A DNA stretch of 46,512 nt from an uncultured Rhodospirillales bacterium (GTDB taxonomy: Bacteria > Pseudomonadota > Alphaproteobacteria > Acetobacterales > Acetobacteraceae). The stretch is from assembly GCA_903845065.1 (NCBI GenBank), contig CAIMWH010000375.1, forward strand, positions 1-46,512, in the 5' to 3' direction. Under the pieces are notes generated by a model. It was not told where the DNA came from and ran no database searches. It was given only the letters and a program-made list of their open reading frames with translations. Positions within the stretch are counted from its first letter, which is position 1. Every line of letters begins with the position of its first letter. Below, in pieces: positions 43,065-46,512 of this stretch. The position numbers and the translations under genes are program-made.

Positions 43065-43643
43065 TCAGCTTCGCTCCACCACCTGTGCCGCCGCATCCAG
43101 CGCCGCGACGATCGCCTCGGCCGCCGCGGCATCGAGCGCCCCGCGCTGCAACCGCAGCCGCAGCGCCAGCTTGAGGTTTTCCATGCCCCGCACCACCGGG
43201 GCCGGCACGCCGCCAAGCCCGCCCGCCGGCCCAACCCGCGCCAGCAATTCACCCACCGCCGCGCGATTGGCCACGAGGAACGCCTCGCCCTCCGCCGTGA
43301 TGCGATAGCGCTTGCGCCCGGCCTCCACCGGCTCGACGGCGACGTACCCCATGTCCTCAAGCCACGAGAGCGTCGGGTACATCACCCCCGGGCTCGGGCT
43401 GTAACTGCCGCCCATCCGCTCCTCGATGGCCTTCATCAGCTCATAGCCATGCCGCGGCTGCTCCGCGATCATCGCCAGCGCCAGGCTGCGCAACTCCCCA
43501 TAGTCGAACGGCCGCCCGCCACGGCGCCCGCCGCGCATGCCATGGCCGTGGCCCTCTCGGTGATGCCCCCCGTGACGGCGATCCGCCATGTCATCGGAGT
43601 GGGCGAAACGGCGGTCTGAACCGCGTCTGTGTGTGTGTTTCAT
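43065..43643 (-). CDS. PadR-family transcriptional regulator
   Basis: The 192-residue protein has a His/Arg/Gly-rich tail of about 45 residues, then the PadR winged helix: LRSLALAMIAEQPRHGYELMKAIEERMGGSYSPSPGVMYPTLSWLEDMGYV, with the strand pair of the wing after it (VEPVEAGRKRYRITAEG), and a C-terminal helical dimer domain. PadR proteins repress genes and release on binding a small molecule. The His-rich tail may bind metal. The gene has a strong TTGACA/TATATC promoter, with the -35 box buried in a palindrome, so it probably represses itself. Confidence 0.92.
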   Translation of the reverse strand: MKHTHRRGSDRRFAHSDDMADRRHGGHHREGHGHGMRGGRRGGRPFDYGELRSLALAMIAEQPRHGYELMKAIEERMGGSYSPSPGVMYPTLSWLEDMGYVAVEPVEAGRKRYRITAEGEAFLVANRAAVGELLARVGPAGGLGGVPAPVVRGMENLKLALRLRLQRGALDAAAAEAIVAALDAAAQVVERS

Positions 43644-43650
43644 GATTACC

Positions 43651-43688
43651 GATATAGATCACGATATATCTTATGTCAAGATATATCG
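43651..43688 (-). promoter_or_regulatory. PadR promoter and operator palindrome
   Basis: CGATATATCTT (43662-43672) and AAGATATATCG (43678-43688) are perfect 11-bp inverted arms around a five-base spacer. On the minus strand a -35 TTGACA (43679-43674) lies in the palindrome, and 17 bp on is a -10 TATATC (43656-43651), then the PadR ATG at 43643. The transcript would be almost leaderless. Binding here would block the polymerase. Confidence 0.8.
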
Positions 43689-43857
43689 CGACCTGTCGGA
43701 AGAGGATCTCCGAGCGTGGCTGATCCACGTCAATGCGGAGCCGGTCAAACCATGTGCAGAAAGATCCGCGGGCGCGGACATCATGTCTCCCTGCCGCGCC
43801 CTCGATGCCCGCAGCCCCTCTCTCGAGAGCAACACCCAATAACCGGAGGTCGGACCA

Positions 43858-44820
43858 ATGAATGCCTGCACGGCTCGCGAACCCAAACTCACTCTATTGT
43901 TCCGAGGTCGGAAATTCCAGTTCCTGCGCGGGTTGATACCGACCTTCGCAGCACTCGGTGCCCTTGGTTTCGGTCTATCATCAGCATCGGCTGGGACAAT
44001 CACCACCAACCACACTATTTCGACATCTGGTTGCTTGGGCATGAACAGCTGCACTTTGGAGCAGCTCGTCGATGGCGGCAGCATAACGGTCGATGGCTTG
44101 GTAACATTCAGCGGGTTCGATGCGTTTGCTGGATTGAGCAACATTTCCGTGGTTCCCTACGATTGGGAAAACAACAGCGGTGTCATCACCGGCGTCGGCC
44201 TGCATTTCTTCCCGACCAATCCGGCAATCAACCCGTGGAAAACCACCACTGCGACCTGCGCCACCCTGCCATCCACCCCGGCCGGCTGCCGCCAGACCAT
44301 GGACGTCATCGACTACACCGCCACCGCCATCAACCCCGGTGACAAGCTGAGCGCCGGGCTCGTCGCCGCCACGTTCGACCAGAAGTTCTCCGAGTCATTC
44401 CTCAACGGCGCCGAGGTTACGCTCGCTGTCTCGGCCGGCGCCCAGCACCTTACTGCCCAGGCAAGCTGCTGGAATATCAGCGTGCTCGATTGCAGCAAGC
44501 AAACCGACCTGCAAGGCGGCAACTTGTCGCCGACGGCCGGCACAGTCGCCGTGTCCGACAACATCGCAACCTACCTCTATCCGACGTTCAACGCCTTCGG
44601 GACCCCCGACTTCGCCGCGGTGACCGACATCAAGAACCTGTTCCTGCTCGACCCGCTGGTGGTCGCCGCGATCGCCAACGATGCCACCGGCCCGCACTCG
44701 ACGTTCTCCGATGGCACCGTCTATTACCCAGATCCGGAGCCCGCCAGCATGGCGCTGTTCGCCGGTGCCCTGGCGATGCTGACCCGCCTGCGCAGCCGCA
44801 AGACCGCCCGCGCGTCCTGA
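43858..44820 (+). CDS. PEP-CTERM protein (fourth in window, no sigma-54 site)
   Basis: The 320-residue protein starts at ATG 43858, eight bases after GGAGG. A long basic N-terminus (about 24 residues) precedes the signal helix, which ends near SSASAG at residue 46. The body is beta-rich and Thr/Ser/Asn-rich with scattered cysteine pairs; no domain is recognised. The C-terminus is DPEPASMALFAGALAML and a basic tail (TRLRSRKTARAS), a slightly extended PEP-CTERM signal. Unlike the three genes at 25036-28025 it has no -24/-12 promoter or TTTTACA box, so its control differs. It lies 214 bp from the divergent PadR gene. A GC-rich hairpin follows it. Confidence 0.85.
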   Translation: MNACTAREPKLTLLFRGRKFQFLRGLIPTFAALGALGFGLSSASAGTITTNHTISTSGCLGMNSCTLEQLVDGGSITVDGLVTFSGFDAFAGLSNISVVPYDWENNSGVITGVGLHFFPTNPAINPWKTTTATCATLPSTPAGCRQTMDVIDYTATAINPGDKLSAGLVAATFDQKFSESFLNGAEVTLAVSAGAQHLTAQASCWNISVLDCSKQTDLQGGNLSPTAGTVAVSDNIATYLYPTFNAFGTPDFAAVTDIKNLFLLDPLVVAAIANDATGPHSTFSDGTVYYPDPEPASMALFAGALAMLTRLRSRKTARAS

Positions 44821-44827
44821 TGCAACT

Positions 44828-44854
44828 CCCCCTCCCGCAAACGGCGGGAGGGGG
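44828..44854. terminator. GC-rich hairpin between PEP-CTERM gene 4 and the convergent GGT gene
   Basis: CCCCCTCCCGC (44828-44838) pairs with GCGGGAGGGGG (44844-44854) around a five-base loop. The stem is perfect but has no T-run. Its position between convergent stops (44820 and 44870) fits a two-way terminator. Confidence 0.65.
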
Positions 44855-44869
44855 CCCGCCGCAAAACGC

Positions 44870-46468
44870 CTACTGCGTCGCCACGTAGCTGTCGCGCCGC
44901 GGATCAGCGGCCCCGGTTTTCGCTCCGGTATCGGGATTGATCGCAATCCCCTGCATCCCGCCCACCGTCATCGTCCAGGCCGGCGTATCCTCGATGCCGT
45001 GCCCGCGCGCCTTGAGTTCGGCCAGCACCGCCGGATCGAACCGCGCCTCCGGCTGCACCCGCGTGCCATCCCACAGCCGCGCCCTTGGCGCCTCGATGGC
45101 ATCCTGCAAGCCCAACCCGAAATCCATGAACTGCACCAGGGCCTGCGGCTGGGTCTGGCAGATGCCGTAGCTGCCTGGCGTGCCGAGCGCCAGCACCGGC
45201 TTGCCATCCGCCCGCGTCGCGATCGATGGCGCCACGCACATCGCCGGCTGCGTGCCCGGGATCAGCGGATTGGTGCCACGTGGATCAACCTCGCCCCAGT
45301 AGAGGAAGTTGTTCATGCACACCCCGGTCTCGGGGATCACCACGCCGCAGCCGAACAGCCCGCCGAGGCTCTGGGTGATGCACACCACATTACCCTCCGA
45401 GTCGGCGATCGAGGTGGAGGTGGTGTGCTCGCGATCGGGATCGGGCTCGGTCGGCAGCCACTGCTCGGTCAGCCCCGCCACCGGCACGCCGTCCCGCACG
45501 CGGGCGCGCAACCTGTCGACATTGGCGTCCGACATCAGCATCGCCAGCTTCTCGGCATCGGGCTTGTTGTGCGCGATGCGCTCGCCGGCGGCGAGCCGGA
45601 TGGCGCGCCATACCGTATCCAGGTGCTCCACCCCGTTGCGCTCCATGGCGCCGAGATTGAACCCGTCGAGGATGCGCAGGGTAAGCAGATACTGGAACCC
45701 CTCGCACGGCGGCGGCAGCGTGTTCACCGTCACGTCGCGATACTTCGCACCGAGCGGATCGAGCCATTGCGGCTGCACCGCTTCGAGGTCCGCCATGGTG
45801 AAGCTGCCGCCGATGGTGGCGAGATGGTCGGTCATCATCCGGCCGAGCTTGCCGCCATACAGATAGCCCGGCCCATCCGCCGCGATCGCCTCGAAAGTGG
45901 CGGCCAGTTCGGGCTGGCGGAGGATATCTCCCATCTTCATCTTGCCGCGGCCGCGCGTGTAGTTGTGCAGCCAATCCTGGTAGAACGATAAATGCTTCAG
46001 GCCGTCGACCGCCTGATTGATGCCGTCGGTGTTGAACTCGATGATGGGAAACCCGTCCCGCGCCAGCGCGATGGCGGGCGCGAACACTTCGGCCAGGGAT
46101 TTGCGGCCATGCGCCCGCACCAGTTCGCACCATCCGGCCAGATTGCCCGGCGTGGCCGCCGATGCCGGATGCCGCGCGGTCTCCTCACGGTTCTTGAACT
46201 TGCCGACGGGATACTTCGACGGTACCCGGGTGATGTAATCCAGCGTCCGCACCCGCGACTCTTTGGCGATGTAGCAGGTCGCCATGCCCATGCCGGCGAG
46301 GCCCGACATGAACGGTTCCACCACATTGAGCGCGGCACAGGTGGCGGCTGCCGCGTCGAACGCGTTGCCCCCCTGCGCCAGCAGCCGAGCACCGGCGGCG
46401 GCGGCCAGCGGATGTGCGGCAGCAACGATGCCGTGGACCGAAGAAACGGTCGGACGTTTTCCGTTCAT
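44870..46468 (-). CDS. Gamma-glutamyltransferase family protein
   Basis: The 532-residue protein has the GGT signature: an early GGNAFDAAAATCAALNVVEP segment and the autocatalytic cleavage threonine in EHTTSTSIADSEGN (about residue 349), with downstream GSYGICQTQPQ and AIEAPRARLWDGT typical of the small subunit. No signal peptide is visible, so a cytoplasmic enzyme is likely. Relatives include cephalosporin acylase and YwrD-type GGTs. It may act on glutathione or on another gamma-glutamyl or acyl amide. Its ATG overlaps the stop of a gene cut by the right edge, so it is part of an operon. Confidence 0.92.
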   Translation of the reverse strand: MNGKRPTVSSVHGIVAAAHPLAAAAGARLLAQGGNAFDAAAATCAALNVVEPFMSGLAGMGMATCYIAKESRVRTLDYITRVPSKYPVGKFKNREETARHPASAATPGNLAGWCELVRAHGRKSLAEVFAPAIALARDGFPIIEFNTDGINQAVDGLKHLSFYQDWLHNYTRGRGKMKMGDILRQPELAATFEAIAADGPGYLYGGKLGRMMTDHLATIGGSFTMADLEAVQPQWLDPLGAKYRDVTVNTLPPPCEGFQYLLTLRILDGFNLGAMERNGVEHLDTVWRAIRLAAGERIAHNKPDAEKLAMLMSDANVDRLRARVRDGVPVAGLTEQWLPTEPDPDREHTTSTSIADSEGNVVCITQSLGGLFGCGVVIPETGVCMNNFLYWGEVDPRGTNPLIPGTQPAMCVAPSIATRADGKPVLALGTPGSYGICQTQPQALVQFMDFGLGLQDAIEAPRARLWDGTRVQPEARFDPAVLAELKARGHGIEDTPAWTMTVGGMQGIAINPDTGAKTGAADPRRDSYVATQ

Positions 46469-46512
46469 GATTTCTCTTCCAGCGAGTTTTCGTTGTCATC
46501 AGCCTGCGCCAC
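46465..46512 (-). CDS. 3' end of an upstream gene, cut by the window edge
   Basis: A frame entering from the right edge ends at TGA 46467-46465, overlapping the GGT ATG by four bases. The last 15 residues read VAQADDNENSLEEKS, an acidic hydrophilic tail. The ATGA overlap is the only support. GGT-family genes often sit beside peptide ABC transporters, but nothing here proves it. Confidence 0.35.
   Translation of the reverse strand: MAQADDNENSLEEKS

Noticed and set aside
43588-43842. An 84-residue plus-strand frame across the PadR operator
   Set aside because: It begins inside the PadR gene on the other strand and reads through the promoter and operator; no ribosome site or domain.
43691-43857. 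Search for a sigma-54 promoter or TTTTACA box before the fourth PEP-CTERM gene
   Set aside because: Neither element is present; the only TGGC (in CGTGGCTGATCC) has no TTGC at the right spacing.

Overview
The window is a stretch of very GC-rich bacterial chromosome with densely packed genes and many ATGA/TGATG start-stop overlaps. Gene content and order suggest an alphaproteobacterium, most likely Rhodospirillales/Acetobacteraceae. The evidence is a DUF2125-plsC-ydcF-ftsX-ftsE block, a metX-metW pair next to chorismate mutase-hisC-prephenate dehydrogenase, a single-TM MJ0042 zinc-ribbon protein, and PEP-CTERM proteins. The placement is inference from remembered gene order, not a database match. 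I see no rRNA, tRNA, CRISPR array, transposase or phage gene.

Layout. (1) 1-5523: a minus-strand catabolic operon (FAD amino-acid/amine oxidase, cut by the left edge; amidohydrolase; 2-oxoglutarate dioxygenase), then a glutathione S-transferase, and a divergent YtcJ-type amidohydrolase. (2) 5520-7174: a COG0523 GTPase and a TauE/SafE permease. (3) 7273-13852: a carbohydrate-type ABC importer (ATPase, solute-binding protein, two permeases) with a Gfo/Idh/MocA oxidoreductase and a TauD/TfdA dioxygenase; a large inverted-repeat element sits between binding protein and permeases. (4) 13849-19642: an M20 peptidase, a CDF metal exporter, a small unknown protein, and a 1044-residue cyclase-AAA-TPR protein. 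(5) 19646-24765: ACT-like protein, DUF2125, PlsC, YdcF, FtsX, FtsE (minus), and the zinc-ribbon protein (plus). (6) 24823-28064: three consecutive PEP-CTERM cassettes. (7) 28068-32778: tyrosine/phenylalanine genes and metXW. (8) 32854-37831: LLM oxidoreductase, trimethylamine-dehydrogenase-like flavoprotein, cupin, GFA, Nudix. (9) 37885-42274: Atm1-type ABC exporter, small proteins, MFS permease, sirtuin. (10) 42441-46512: carboxymuconolactone-decarboxylase-like protein, PadR regulator with its operator, a fourth PEP-CTERM protein, gamma-glutamyltransferase, and the edge of one more gene.

The most notable system is region 6. Each of three adjacent PEP-CTERM genes has its own sigma-54 (-24/-12) promoter, its own 17-bp upstream box ending in TTTTACA[C/A] with exactly 61 nt between box and TGG of the -24 element in all three, a TGTTT element at the same distance in all three, and a near-identical hairpin terminator. 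This reads as a small regulon of exported, surface-sorted proteins under one enhancer-binding activator that is not in the window. Two of the three are paralogues of a four-cysteine secreted family I cannot name. The fourth PEP-CTERM gene (43858) lacks this promoter and lies beside a PadR gene. The PadR palindrome overlaps the PadR -35 box, and a 15/16 match to half of it lies upstream of the neighbouring carboxymuconolactone-decarboxylase-like gene.
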